Origin: Planctomycetota bacterium
GTDB taxonomy: Bacteria; Planctomycetota; MHYJ01; WSZJ01
NCBI GenBank assembly: GCA_009773755.1
Contig: WSZJ01000054.1
Location: 993 to 47,407, forward strand
Reading direction: 5' to 3'
Length of the DNA stretch: 46,415 nt
Numbering within the stretch: position 1 is the first letter of the stretch; the number at the start of each line of letters is the position of its first letter. Under the pieces are notes generated by a model that was not told the origin of the DNA, made no database searches, and saw only the letters and a list, made by a program, of their open reading frames with translations. This document shows positions 1 through 9,735 of the stretch, piece by piece. The translations under genes were made by a program, and so were the position numbers.

Positions 1-151
1 AGCCGTAGAGGACGATGTGGAAGCGTTCCCGCAGCTCGTCGGCGCGCTTTCCTTTCGGAACCATTTGACGCACTGCGTCATAATCCAGGTCTTCGGAAGG
101 GGCTGCGCAGGACAAAATAAAAACAGCGAGAACCGGGAGGAGGCGCTTCAT
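1..151 (-). CDS. Putative lipoprotein, 3' end outside the window
   Basis: Only the first 50 codons are present. The reading starts MKRLLPVLAVFILSCAAPSE: two basic residues, a hydrophobic stretch and a lipobox-like ILSC whose Cys at position 15 would be lipidated, so the product is probably an exported lipoprotein. Its ATG overlaps the TGA stop of the methyltransferase gene upstream in an ATGA arrangement, so the two are probably translationally coupled. The mature part seen is charged (RQMVPKGKRADELRERF) and is too short to assign to a family. The start and export signal are clear; the function is unknown. Confidence 0.65.
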   Translation of the reverse strand, partial: MKRLLPVLAVFILSCAAPSEDLDYDAVRQMVPKGKRADELRERFHIVLYG

Positions 152-828
152 GCCGCCTTCTCCCCGGAAATGACATAGATCATCCGCAGGTGCAGAAACC
201 GAAGCTCGACGCCGCGCAGGCGCTTCTCCATCTCCGATTTCACGTCACGGTGCAGGTCCACCCATCCTTCACGTCGCAGCATCCCCAGCATCGGCATGGG
301 CCCGAGAAACCACCCCGGCGGCAGTCGGTCGTCGGAGACGACCAGGCGGCCGCCCGGCTTCAGAACGCGGACGAGTTCTCCGAGGGCCTGGCGCCAGTTG
401 GCTACCGATGTCAGAACGTAGGTCGACAGAACCCGGTCGAACGTATCGTCCCGGTACGGAAGCTGCTCGGCGTCCGCCTGCGCGACGCGGGCTCCGCGCC
501 GCGCGGCCCTCGCCAGCGAACGCGACGAGAGGTCGCATCCCTGCAAGGCCGTGACGCCGGCGACCGCCAGCATCGGGAAATTCCTCCCCGTGCCGCAGCC
601 GGCGTCCAGCACCCGGTCGCCCGGCCGCGCGGCGAGGGCTTCCAGCGCCCGGCGCCGATAAGAGCGATCCCGGCCGAGCGCCAGCGCCTGGACGACGGCG
701 TCGTAGATCGGGGCGCGGCGATCGTAGGTGGCGCGAACGAGTTTCGGGGAGAAAGGCACGCGCACGAGGCTAACGGGAGAGGGGCGGGCAGTGCAACGGC
801 GAAGCCGCAATGGCAAGAAAGCTGACAT
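148..828 (-). CDS. Class I SAM-dependent methyltransferase (UbiE/Methyltransf_11 type)
   Basis: The product has the Rossmann methyltransferase order. An N-terminal YDRRAPIYD segment typical of UbiE-like enzymes is followed by motif I VLDAGCGTGRN (SAM binding), an acidic residue after strand 2 (GCDLS), motif II around AQADAEQLPYRDDTFDRVLS, and LVRVLKPGGRLVVSD. The C-terminal half (DLHRDVKSEMEKRLRGVELRFLHLRM) would give substrate specificity and is not diagnostic. The ATG at 828 gives about 226 residues. A GTG at 759, just before the conserved YDRRAPIYD, is an equally good start and would put the palindrome at 823-835 upstream of the gene. The gene is coupled by ATGA to the lipoprotein gene downstream. 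The substrate is unknown. Confidence 0.85.
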   Translation of the reverse strand: MSAFLPLRLRRCTARPSPVSLVRVPFSPKLVRATYDRRAPIYDAVVQALALGRDRSYRRRALEALAARPGDRVLDAGCGTGRNFPMLAVAGVTALQGCDLSSRSLARAARRGARVAQADAEQLPYRDDTFDRVLSTYVLTSVANWRQALGELVRVLKPGGRLVVSDDRLPPGWFLGPMPMLGMLRREGWVDLHRDVKSEMEKRLRGVELRFLHLRMIYVISGEKAA

Positions 829-835
829 GATGTCA
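823..835. promoter_or_regulatory. Perfect 13-bp palindrome TGACATGATGTCA
   Basis: Two 6-bp half-sites (TGACAT / ATGTCA) surround one central base. The palindrome overlaps the ATG candidate of the methyltransferase gene and lies in the divergent gap facing the secreted-protein gene at 972. It has the form of a dimeric regulator operator, but no regulator gene is nearby. Chance occurrence cannot be excluded. Confidence 0.3.
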
Positions 836-971
836 AGACGCTGACCGCCGGAAGTGCGCGTCTTGCGGAGACGCCGCTTCCCAACTGCTTGCTGGATAGC
901 CACTTGTGAAGCGCGATACTGCGGGCACGCCACGTGCATCCGCTACCTCCTTCTTCCACTCGGAGACTCCC

Positions 972-2027
972 ATGCGGCGCTTCGCCCTCGCCTGTTCCCT
1001 GCTCCTCGCCTCCGCCGCCCTGGCGGGCGAGCCCCGCTGGGTCTTCAAGCCCGGCCAGACCTTCACCTACGAATGCCGCTCCGACTTCGACTGGACCGTT
1101 CAGGTCGCTACCGCCGCCCTGACACCCGACAACGGCGGCGGGCCGGCGAACGGCGGCAGCGCGCCTCCCACCAGCGATGGCGGCGGGACGAGCGGAGGCG
1201 GCGGCGGCGGAGGCTGCTGAGGGAACGCGGGCGACCCCCAGTTGGAGGTCGTGACACTGAAGGCTCTGGTTCTCGCGGTCGGGGACGACGGCGCCGGGCG
1301 CATTCGCTTCGTGGTCGAAGCGGTTCACGTCGACACGCGCCTGGAGCCCAACGGCGAACGCGGGGAGTGGGACTCACGCAAGGACAAGACGTCGGGGCTG
1401 CTGGGATTCCGGCGGTACGAAGCGATCCTGAATCACACCTTTGAAGCGACGATCAACGCGGACGGCAGCATCCGCGACACGAAGAATTCGGAATGGCCCG
1501 CGCCGAAGACGGGCGGCAAGCCCGGGAAGGAACGCGACGAGCGCGCCGCCGGAATGACGCACGATCCGACGCCCGCGCGGACGTGGCTGAACCTCATCTT
1601 CTGGTGCGCGCCGGAAGTGACGAAGGCTCCCGACGGCAAGGACTACCCCGTGAGGAAGATGAATCTCCTCGACGAGGAACTGATCCACGCCCACCCCGAC
1701 GGCACGGAAACCGTCCTCGGATATCCAAGCATCAAGTCGCGACTCCACAGCAGCGACCGCGAACGCACGGTCGACACGAAGAAAATCCCGGCAGGTTCAG
1801 ACCACAACGCCGTCGCGCTGAAGCTCGCCGAACTGACCCGCAAGCGCGGCCACGCCTGGTTCAGCGCGAAAACCGGCTGCGCCGTGAAGACGGAGTTGAA
1901 GGCCCAGACGGAAGGGGCCTTCGGCAGAAACCGGTACTCTTCCACCTACGAGTGGACTGTGCTGCTGAAGGACCGCGGCACGGCGCCGCTTCCGCCCCCG
2001 TCCGCCGAGGACACACCGACGAAGTAG
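972..2027 (+). CDS. Secreted protein interrupted by an in-frame TGA (candidate selenoprotein or nonsense mutant)
   Basis: The ATG at 972 follows GGAG (962-965) and starts a signal peptide, MRRFALACSLLLASAALAG. The mature protein opens with PRWVFKPGQTFTYE, a beta-rich start of the kind seen in planctomycetal surface proteins of unknown function. A Gly/Ser/Pro-rich insert follows and ends in seven Gly and a Cys (TSGGGGGGGC). The next codon is TGA (1218-1220). The same frame then continues without a stop for 268 codons to 2027 (LEVVTLKALVLAVGDDGAG onward), with beta-rich content and codon use like the rest of the gene. Full read-through length would be 351 codons. Either the TGA is recoded, giving Cys-Sec in a flexible loop, or it is a nonsense mutation or sequencing error. 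A small stem-loop with a G-T apical loop follows at 1232-1251. No family could be named. Confidence 0.6.
1232..1251 (+). promoter_or_regulatory. Stem-loop just after the in-frame TGA (SECIS-like)
   Basis: CGACC (1232-1236) pairs with GGTCG (1247-1251). A C/A mismatch and a 2-bp CC/GG upper stem follow, closed by the loop AGTT (1240-1243). The apical G is 21 nt downstream of the TGA. Known bacterial SECIS elements are short hairpins directly 3' of the UGA with a G, often GU, in the apical loop, so geometry and loop fit loosely. GC-rich DNA forms such hairpins often, so this supports but does not prove recoding. Confidence 0.3.
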
Positions 2028-2036
2028 CCGGCCCGT

Positions 2037-2558
2037 CTACTGGGCTTCGACGGCCTCGACGCTGGACAGGATCGCTTCCCCCTCGCGCTCCACGTCCTGC
2101 GCCGGCTCGCCCATCCAGTAGACGATCTTGAATTCGACGGCGCCCTCGCGCGTCAGGACGAACAGATTCGTCCCGGTCACGCTGGTCGACCCGTGCCCCA
2201 TCTTGTATCGGACGGTCACGCCAGGCGCGCCGGCGACATCTGTCTCTCCTGCACCCACGACTTCGTATTCGTGCTCCGGATCGTCTTTTCCCACCATCTC
2301 CACCAGATCGGCCGCGCGCCGATGGTAGTCCGCGTAAAGCGGGATGAAGATCACCTCGAGCGTCGCGACGACCGCTTCACCGCGCTTGCGCTGCCACTCC
2401 TGTTTCCCGGCGCCTTTGCCGGCGTCGGTCCACTCGGCGGGGAGAACGAAGGAAGCGTGCCCGTCGCGCGTCGTTCGGCGAAGGCTCTCGTCCGGCCGGC
2501 TCGCCGAGTTGGCGCAGCCCGCAAGAGCGAGCAGGCAAACCACTTGGATTAGCTTCAT
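2037..2558 (-). CDS. Lipoprotein of unknown function
   Basis: The ATG at 2558 starts MKLIQVVCLLALAGCANS, a lipoprotein signal peptide with lipobox LAGC and Cys at position 15. The frame is open further upstream but without a sensible start. The mature domain of about 155 residues is a mixed alpha/beta protein resembling the PsbP/DcrB type: ASFVLPAEW near the start, then VATLEVIFIP, APGVTVRYKM, NLFVLTREGAVEFKIVYW, and a final helix ending ILSSVEAVEAQ. That match rests on pattern only. It stands alone and converges on the in-frame-TGA gene, whose stop is 9 bp away. Probably outer- or inner-membrane anchored. Confidence 0.7.
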   Translation of the reverse strand: MKLIQVVCLLALAGCANSASRPDESLRRTTRDGHASFVLPAEWTDAGKGAGKQEWQRKRGEAVVATLEVIFIPLYADYHRRAADLVEMVGKDDPEHEYEVVGAGETDVAGAPGVTVRYKMGHGSTSVTGTNLFVLTREGAVEFKIVYWMGEPAQDVEREGEAILSSVEAVEAQ

Positions 2559-2675
2559 TCGCCTGGGCCCTCGATTCTTTTTGACCGTCGTTTTCAGTCC
2601 GAACGGTAAGCCGGATCCTGGTGGATGATACGGAACCGGCAACATCGAAGGGCACCTCCGCCCTATAATGTGGGG

Positions 2676-2977
2676 ATGAAGAAGATTGAGGACACCTTTG
2701 AAGGTCGCGTCGTCCACGGACGAGTCGAATGGAAAGGCCAGCCGCCACCGGACGGCTCGCGGATTCAGGCTCGCGTAAGCAAAGCATCGAGAGTTCGGAA
2801 CGCCAGGAAGTCGAGCAAGACCCGGACCTCGACTCGTTCTTCACAATCCCTCCGGCGAAGCGTCAACGACCTGGAAATGCTGTACCGGAATCTCCTCTCG
2901 ATGGCGGGCGCTGCCAAGAACTGGCCCTCCGACATGGCGGATCAACACGACCATTACATCCATGGAGCGCGCAAGAG

Positions 2978-2981
<4 letters not shown>
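2676..2981 (+). CDS. VapB-like antitoxin of a VapBC pair
   Basis: The product is about 101 residues. The N-terminus (MKKIEDTFEGRVVHGRVEWK, then PPPDGSRIQARV) resembles the small beta 'EGRVV' antitoxin start. The C-terminus (LLSMAGAAKNWPSDMADQHD, then HYIHG) is the recurrent tail of antitoxins encoded beside PIN-domain toxins. Its stop overlaps the GTG of a PIN-domain fragment (GTGA at 2978-2981), the usual coupled arrangement. Residues about 34-65 are unusually Ser/Arg/Lys-rich. Another frame reads an acidic, more protein-like stretch there (SSERQEVEQDPDLDSFF), so two compensating indels are possible. The partner toxin is truncated, so this is an orphan. Confidence 0.65.
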
Positions 2982-5164
<2,183 letters not shown>

Positions 5165-5179
5165 GCGTTGAAGGAAGGA

Positions 5180-5251
5180 GCTGGCGAAGGCGGCGGAGGC
5201 CCTTCGACTCGCTTCGCTCGCTCAGGACAGGCTGGCGAAGGCGGCGGAGGC
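5180..5251. repeat. Direct repeat pair flanking a dispersed 27-bp repeat
   Basis: A 21-bp sequence starting GCTGGCGAAGGCGG occurs at 5180-5200 and again at 5231-5251. Between them, 5200-5226 carries a 27-bp element (CCTTCGACTCGCTTCGCTCG core). Its exact reverse complement lies inside the second tandem kinase gene at 27749-27775. The rest of the 5130-5306 gap shows no gene. Confidence 0.7.
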
Positions 5252-5306
5252 GAAGTACATGTTCTGTGATTGGCCCCGCTGCGTAGATCTTCAGCCTCCG
5301 CCAGCC

Positions 5307-7004
5307 TCACTTTTTCTTCGCGGGAACCTCAACTCGAATCGGGGGCATCTCCGTCTTCGCATTCCGCACCCATAGTTCAATCAGGTGCGGCACCGTGTCG
5401 TCGTCAAATTGCACCGAAACGCGCAAGCCCTTCACGGTCCCCACCTTTTCCTTCGCTCCATCCGCCACCCATGTGACAACGGGCTCGCCGGTATCGGCCG
5501 TTAGTCGCAGCGCCGCACTTCCCTTGACGTAGCCGTCGAGCTTCGCGGTGACTCGGGACGGGCCTTTCTTCAGCGGCGCGCTGGAGGCGCTTCCCTGCGT
5601 CCTGAACTTCGAGTCGTCGGTGGCGACGACGCGCCACTGGTTCACGGCGGGGTCGAACGCCGCGCCCGGGTCGAATTCTTCGCCGTCTTTCAAGTCACCG
5701 GCTTTGACGCCGTCGATGAAGAGCTCGAAGGAAACGATCTTCGCGTCGGGGCGGGTGGCGATTGCGGTCGCTTTCAGCTTCCAGGCGCCCTTTGCGCCCG
5801 TCACGTCGGCCTTCACGGTCGGGCGAAGCGCGAACGGCTGGGTCAGCGGGTCGCCGGCAACGAGGTTCATCCACGGGAACCAGGGGTGGCCCATGAAGAA
5901 GGATTCGATGACGTTGTAGCCGTCGAGGTAGCGCTGGATGTGGATCCAGCCGGGGTCCCAGGCGCCCGTGGTCGGTTCGCGAACGCATCCGTGGACGACG
6001 GTGGCGCCGGCGCGGAGGAAGTGCGTCATGGGGGTCTGGCCGCCGGAAGAGCCGTCGACGAACGCCCGCCAGGTCAGCGCGACGGAGGTCAGGTTGTCGA
6101 CGAGGCAGCCGGGCTGGTACGAGTTCTTTGCGGGAAAGGCCTCGTCCCAGTTGGCCTGCCCATACGCGTACGTTGCGACGTCTCGCCGGCCCTCCAGCAG
6201 GATTCTGTCCTCGCGGTGGTCGACGATCTCCGCTTTCAGGCTGAGCTTCTTCGCGTACTCGGCGACCGCGGGGAACGACGGGTCGTACATTCCTCGTGGG
6301 TCGCCCACTTTCGACATCCCGAGGTACAGCGTGCCGTCCGGACGCTTCCCGTCCGACACGATCGACAGGTCGATCGCCTTCTTGATGTCGGCCACCGTGA
6401 ACGCGTCGAGATAGCCGACGCAGAGCATCGGCCACTCCCCCTTAAGCGGCTTCTTCCAGTCGATGCTCTCGTCCACCTTGTAGAACGGACTCCCGACGCC
6501 GACGTTTCCCTCCGGCCCTGAACGGATCTCATCCTTCTCGCAGAACATGCCGGCCAGCTGGTGAGTCGTAGCCCGAAGAATCTCCGCGGCCTTCGCGTTC
6601 TTCACCGGCGCGCACACCGGCACGCCGCGCGTGAGCACGACGATCGTGATGTGGTCTTCCGGGTGCGACTCGATCCAGCGCTTCACAGGCAGCACCAGCT
6701 GCGTCTCGAACTCCGCGTACGACGCGAACGACGGCTTCGCATCCCATCCGTCGTCGTCCACTTCGACTTCCGGCGCCTTCGGGTTCTTCGGGTCTTTCTT
6801 CTTTTTCTTCGGTCGCGGCCCCCCGGGAATCTGCACGTGCATCAGATGGTGCCGCGGCACGTCGCGCTTCTCCATGTAGTACCGCGCGATCTCTGCCGAC
6901 TCCGGGCACAGGTCGTCCTGCACCACCAGCACGTTTTCAGGGCCGCCGCCCGCGAAAGCGGCGGAAGCGGCCAGCAGGCAGAAGCAGAGGACAAGCGCTC
7001 TCAT
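5307..7004 (-). CDS. TIGR03790-family secreted protein
   Basis: The ATG at 7004 follows GAGGAG and encodes a signal peptide (MRALVLCFCLLAASAAFAGG). The product is 565 residues. The N-terminal region ENVLVVQDDLCPESAEIARY, YMEKRDVP, ITIVVLTRGVPVC, then SPFYKVDES, LCVGYLDAFT and the later TVVHGCVREPTTGAWDPGW, VIESFFMGHPW and MNLVAGDPLTQPF follow the TIGR03790 pattern, a family of unknown function scattered through planctomycetes, acidobacteria and relatives. The last ~170 residues form one or two Ig-like beta domains (FELFIDGVKAGDL). A Lys/Pro-rich insert (PRPKKKKKDPKNPKAP) near residue 65 is unusual. The location is periplasm or surface. The start and family are secure; the activity is unknown. 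Confidence 0.85.
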   Translation of the reverse strand: MRALVLCFCLLAASAAFAGGGPENVLVVQDDLCPESAEIARYYMEKRDVPRHHLMHVQIPGGPRPKKKKKDPKNPKAPEVEVDDDGWDAKPSFASYAEFETQLVLPVKRWIESHPEDHITIVVLTRGVPVCAPVKNAKAAEILRATTHQLAGMFCEKDEIRSGPEGNVGVGSPFYKVDESIDWKKPLKGEWPMLCVGYLDAFTVADIKKAIDLSIVSDGKRPDGTLYLGMSKVGDPRGMYDPSFPAVAEYAKKLSLKAEIVDHREDRILLEGRRDVATYAYGQANWDEAFPAKNSYQPGCLVDNLTSVALTWRAFVDGSSGGQTPMTHFLRAGATVVHGCVREPTTGAWDPGWIHIQRYLDGYNVIESFFMGHPWFPWMNLVAGDPLTQPFALRPTVKADVTGAKGAWKLKATAIATRPDAKIVSFELFIDGVKAGDLKDGEEFDPGAAFDPAVNQWRVVATDDSKFRTQGSASSAPLKKGPSRVTAKLDGYVKGSAALRLTADTGEPVVTWVADGAKEKVGTVKGLRVSVQFDDDTVPHLIELWVRNAKTEMPPIRVEVPAKKK

Positions 7005-7077
7005 GGGAACTCCTCGAGGGGAAGCGAATGCTACTGCGACAGGGACGCGCTGTCAGCGAAGGCGTTACGATGCCGGC

Positions 7078-7707
7078 ATGGCCGATCCCGACGCCCTCGA
7101 TTTCCGCGAACTCGACGGCGGACTCGTCGCGTTCATCGGCGTGGACGGCTCCCACGGAGTCCTCCAGTTCCGCGAAGGCCAGGGATGGCTCCTCCACGCT
7201 GCCGGCTCCGTCACCTGGGACGCGCTTCACCAGGAGACCTACCGCCAGTTCCGCGGCGACCGCGTCAGCGCCGAAGAAATCCGCGCCCGCGGGATCGCAC
7301 TTCCCGAAATTCCCGAAGCCGATTCCCTGCCGCCGCTTCGCGCCTGGTCCGAGAATTTCCGCGCGCAAGTCCCGCTCGAGACGGTCCCCCGTCCCGTCCG
7401 GTGGCGGGTTGAAGCGGCTTCGGGCACCAAGCGGGTCTACCTCGTCCTGGAGGAAGACCTGTACGAATCTTCGTTCGGCGACGGCCGTTTTCTCTATCCG
7501 GTGGCGGCGTTCTGGGAAGTCGAAGAGGCGCACGCCTTCGCCGCGGCGAAAAATGCGGGGCTGGCGAATTCGCGGCCCAGCCACACGGTCCGGGAAGTGC
7601 GCCTGCGCATGGATCACGGCCGGGGGGAGTTGAAAGCCGAGCTGGCAATCGAAGTGTTCGAGCACTATTCGATCAACGACGTGATCCGTCTGCTGCACAG
7701 GCCGTAA
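7078..7707 (+). CDS. Conserved-looking hypothetical protein, 209 residues
   Basis: The product (MADPDALDFRELDGGLVAFI start, GRGELKAELAIEVFEHYSIN near the end) has no signal peptide or membrane segment and is probably a cytoplasmic alpha/beta protein. It is rich in aromatic and acidic residues (GWLLHAAG, YLVLEEDLYE, YPVAAFWEVEEA). Codon use matches its neighbours and the frame is open for its whole length. Divergent from the TIGR03790 gene with a short gap, so a shared regulatory region is possible. I do not recognise a family. Confidence 0.65.
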   Translation: MADPDALDFRELDGGLVAFIGVDGSHGVLQFREGQGWLLHAAGSVTWDALHQETYRQFRGDRVSAEEIRARGIALPEIPEADSLPPLRAWSENFRAQVPLETVPRPVRWRVEAASGTKRVYLVLEEDLYESSFGDGRFLYPVAAFWEVEEAHAFAAAKNAGLANSRPSHTVREVRLRMDHGRGELKAELAIEVFEHYSINDVIRLLHRP

Positions 7708-7782
7708 CGAACCCGCCGACAGGACGAGTGAATCACTGCCTCGCTTTCGCTACAACCCAGATGGATCCCTTGAGGCTCAACC

Positions 7783-8040
7783 ATGCTCCGGTCAGACCCA
7801 CCAGAACCCACCGCAAAATCGGTCCTTGTGGACGCGCTGAAGCTTCCTGCCGATGACCAGGCTGTGCTCGCTGGGCGATTGCTGCGGAAAATCGAGTCCA
7901 GGGGGGCAAGGAACGCCGAAGCGGCGTTTCAGGCGACCCTGCTGCGTCGCTGGCTCGATACGGAGACCGGCGTTGACAGAGGATTCTCAGGAGCCGCACT
8001 GATTCGCAAGCTCCGGGCGTTGACGACTCCAGGTCGCTAG
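7783..8040 (+). CDS. Small addiction-module antitoxin-like protein (TIGR02574 type)
   Basis: The 85-residue product contains ALKLPADDQAVLAGRLLRKI followed by an acidic-helix region and AAFQATLLRRWLDTETG. This is the layout of the TIGR02574 'putative addiction module component' family (LPxxERxxLAxxLLxSL ... W). No RelE/ParE-like toxin follows, so it would be an orphan. Its TAG stop overlaps the TAG of the convergent gene by 2 bp (8038-8039). The family call rests on pattern only; a small unrelated helical protein is the alternative. Confidence 0.5.
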   Translation: MLRSDPPEPTAKSVLVDALKLPADDQAVLAGRLLRKIESRGARNAEAAFQATLLRRWLDTETGVDRGFSGAALIRKLRALTTPGR

Positions 8041-8405
8041 CTGTAGCTAAACGTGGCGAAGTAGCGCCACGAATCGTCTGGCAAGACTCTCACTTCGTAC
8101 CGGACGGATTTCCAACGGTGGCCGCGACGTAGAAACAATAGAGAAAGCTCCCTGGTCAGCTGAAAGAGGTGCTCAGAAGGAACGGGGATTTCTTTGCTCC
8201 CCGCGGGACCGGTGATCCGGTGTGGAAATTGCTCGATTCCACCACTGGATTCCCAACTCACATCCAGGGCCACGAAATCCCAGGTTTCCGGCGTGATCAG
8301 CATCAACTCCTTGACGATTGCCTCGTCAATGGGCCCCTGTTCCTCCTGCAAGGTCTTTTCTACCCTCAACTCCTGGAGAGCAAGAATCGACACGGTTCCG
8401 GTCAA
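8037..8405 (-). CDS. YezG/DUF600-like immunity or antitoxin protein
   Basis: The 122-residue product has the layout of YezG-type immunity proteins: an N-terminal helix, ITPETWDFVALDVSW, a beta hairpin region, HLFQLTRELSLLFLRRGHRW, and a final DDSWRYFATFSYS (the family ends in F.x.F.Y). In known systems such proteins neutralise polymorphic toxins. No toxin is adjacent. The start is a TTG at 8405 overlapping the dapL stop; a GTG four codons in is possible. It probably belongs to the dapL transcript. The family assignment is by pattern and moderate. Confidence 0.5.
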   Translation of the reverse strand: MTGTVSILALQELRVEKTLQEEQGPIDEAIVKELMLITPETWDFVALDVSWESSGGIEQFPHRITGPAGSKEIPVPSEHLFQLTRELSLLFLRRGHRWKSVRYEVRVLPDDSWRYFATFSYS

Positions 8406-9562
8406 ATCGCCTTCGCAATCCTCTCACAAGCTTCCCGGATCCGCTCCTCGGTCTGCGTCAGGGCCACGCGGAAATACCCTTCGCCGCTGGGGCCAAAGCC
8501 GTTCCCCGGCGTGGTCACCACGTTCGCCTTTTCAAGAAGGAGCGTGATGAACTCCACCGACGTCCGCTTCCCTGGCACCGGCGTCCACTGATAAAAGGTC
8601 GCGGGCATTTTTTCGGCCTTGAGCCCCGCCTTCTGCATCGCGGCGACGAACGTGTCGCGGCGCTTCTTGTACATCTCGCGGATCTTCTTCGATTCTTCGT
8701 CGCCGTTGTCGAGCGCGACGGCCGACGCCTTCTGGAGCGCCATGAACTGGCCGCTGTCGGCGTTGGATTTGATGGCGGCGAGGGCGGCGATGAGGTCCTT
8801 GTTGCCGGCGGCCCAGCCGATGCGCCAGCCGGTCATGTTGAAGGTTTTCGAGAGCGAGTGGAATTCGATGCCGCATTCCTTGCCGCCGTCGAGCTGAAAG
8901 AGGCACGTCGGGGGATCTTCGTAGTAGGTCTCGCAGTACGCGGAGTCGCTGGCGAGGATCAGGCCGTGCTTGTGGGCGAAGTTGACGGTGTCCTGCATCC
9001 ACTGGCGCGACGCAACGGCGCCGGTCGGGTTGTTCGGGTAGTTGATCCAGAGGAGCTTGGCCTTTGCGAGCGACTTCCTGTCGAGGCCGGCGAGGTCGGG
9101 GAGGAAGTTGTTCTCCTTGCGAAGCGGCATGAGCACGGGCGTGCCGTCGGCGAAGACGGTGCCGCTGCGGTAGGGCGGGTAGCCGGGCTCGGGGATGAGA
9201 ACCACGTCGCCGGCGTTGAGGACGCTGAGCGGAAAGTGGAACACCGCTTCCTTCGAGCCGATCACGGGGTAGATCTCGGTCGCGGGGTCGAGCGTGACGT
9301 TCCAGCGGCGCTTGTAATAGCGCGCGATGGCTTCGCGGTATTCGAGGAGCCCCTCGTCGAGCGGGTAGCGGTGGAACGTCGGGTTGTCGATCGCCTCGCG
9401 CATCGCGTCGCGGATGAATTTCGGCGTGGGCTGGTCGGGGTCGCCGACGCCGAGGTTGATGACGTCCTTGCCCGCGGCGAAGAGGGCCTTCTTCTTCTTG
9501 TCGATTTCGGAGAAGAGGTAAGGGGGGAGGGATTTTAGACGGGTGGACTTTTCCCAGGGCAT
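8402..9562 (-). CDS. dapL: LL-diaminopimelate aminotransferase (class I/II PLP aminotransferase)
   Basis: A fold-type I aminotransferase of about 386 residues that would convert tetrahydrodipicolinate to LL-diaminopimelate for lysine and peptidoglycan. It opens MPWEKSTRLKSLPPYLFSEI and shows NLGVGDPDQPTP, SKEAVFHFPLSVLNAGD, PEPGYPPYRSG, WINYPNNPTG (substrate Asn), ASDSAYCETYYED (PLP Asp/Tyr), FHSLSKTFNMTGWRIGW with the PLP Lys, and C-terminal FRVALTQTEERI with the carboxylate-binding Arg. The ATG at 9562 is chosen because GGAG sits six bases upstream; the ATG at 9568 abuts the GGAG. Related aspartate/alanine aminotransferases are possible, but these motifs favour DapL. A long inverted repeat forms the leader. 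Confidence 0.85.
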   Translation of the reverse strand: MPWEKSTRLKSLPPYLFSEIDKKKKALFAAGKDVINLGVGDPDQPTPKFIRDAMREAIDNPTFHRYPLDEGLLEYREAIARYYKRRWNVTLDPATEIYPVIGSKEAVFHFPLSVLNAGDVVLIPEPGYPPYRSGTVFADGTPVLMPLRKENNFLPDLAGLDRKSLAKAKLLWINYPNNPTGAVASRQWMQDTVNFAHKHGLILASDSAYCETYYEDPPTCLFQLDGGKECGIEFHSLSKTFNMTGWRIGWAAGNKDLIAALAAIKSNADSGQFMALQKASAVALDNGDEESKKIREMYKKRRDTFVAAMQKAGLKAEKMPATFYQWTPVPGKRTSVEFITLLLEKANVVTTPGNGFGPSGEGYFRVALTQTEERIREACERIAKAI

Positions 9563-9570
9563 CGGCATCT

Positions 9571-9684
9571 CCGTTGCCGTCGCCGTTCCCTTTCCCTTTC
9601 CATTTCCCTTTCCCGACCACGCGAAAGGCAATCCTGATTCGTGGGCGGGAACGGGAAAGGGAAAGGGAAAGGGAAAGGCAACGG
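9571..9684 (-). repeat. Long inverted repeat of GGGAAA units in the dapL leader
   Basis: One arm (9571-9614) is built of TTTCCC units and ends CCGTTGCC. The other (9647-9684) is the complementary GGGAAA tract ending GGCAACGG. Between the arms CCACG and CGTGG can also pair. On the dapL transcript the second arm runs into the GGAG ribosome binding site. The hairpin could therefore hide the site or act as an attenuator, or it may simply be expanded low-complexity sequence. Confidence 0.6.
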
Positions 9685-9690
9685 ATCAAT

Positions 9691-9718
9691 AAAAAACCCC
9701 TCTCGACTTGAGAGGGGT
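9691..9718 (-). terminator. Rho-independent terminator of rplM-rpsI
   Basis: Perfect stem ACCCCTCTC / GAGAGGGGT with a 5-nt loop, followed on the minus strand by six T (9696-9691). It lies 17 bp below the rpsI stop and upstream of the dapL leader hairpin, so it separates the ribosomal operon from dapL. Confidence 0.85.
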
Positions 9719-9735
9719 TGGTTTCTTCGCGTCGT

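Noticed and set aside
8318..9538. 406-codon open frame opposite dapL
   Set aside because: Antisense shadow with no domain; the opposite strand carries all aminotransferase motifs.
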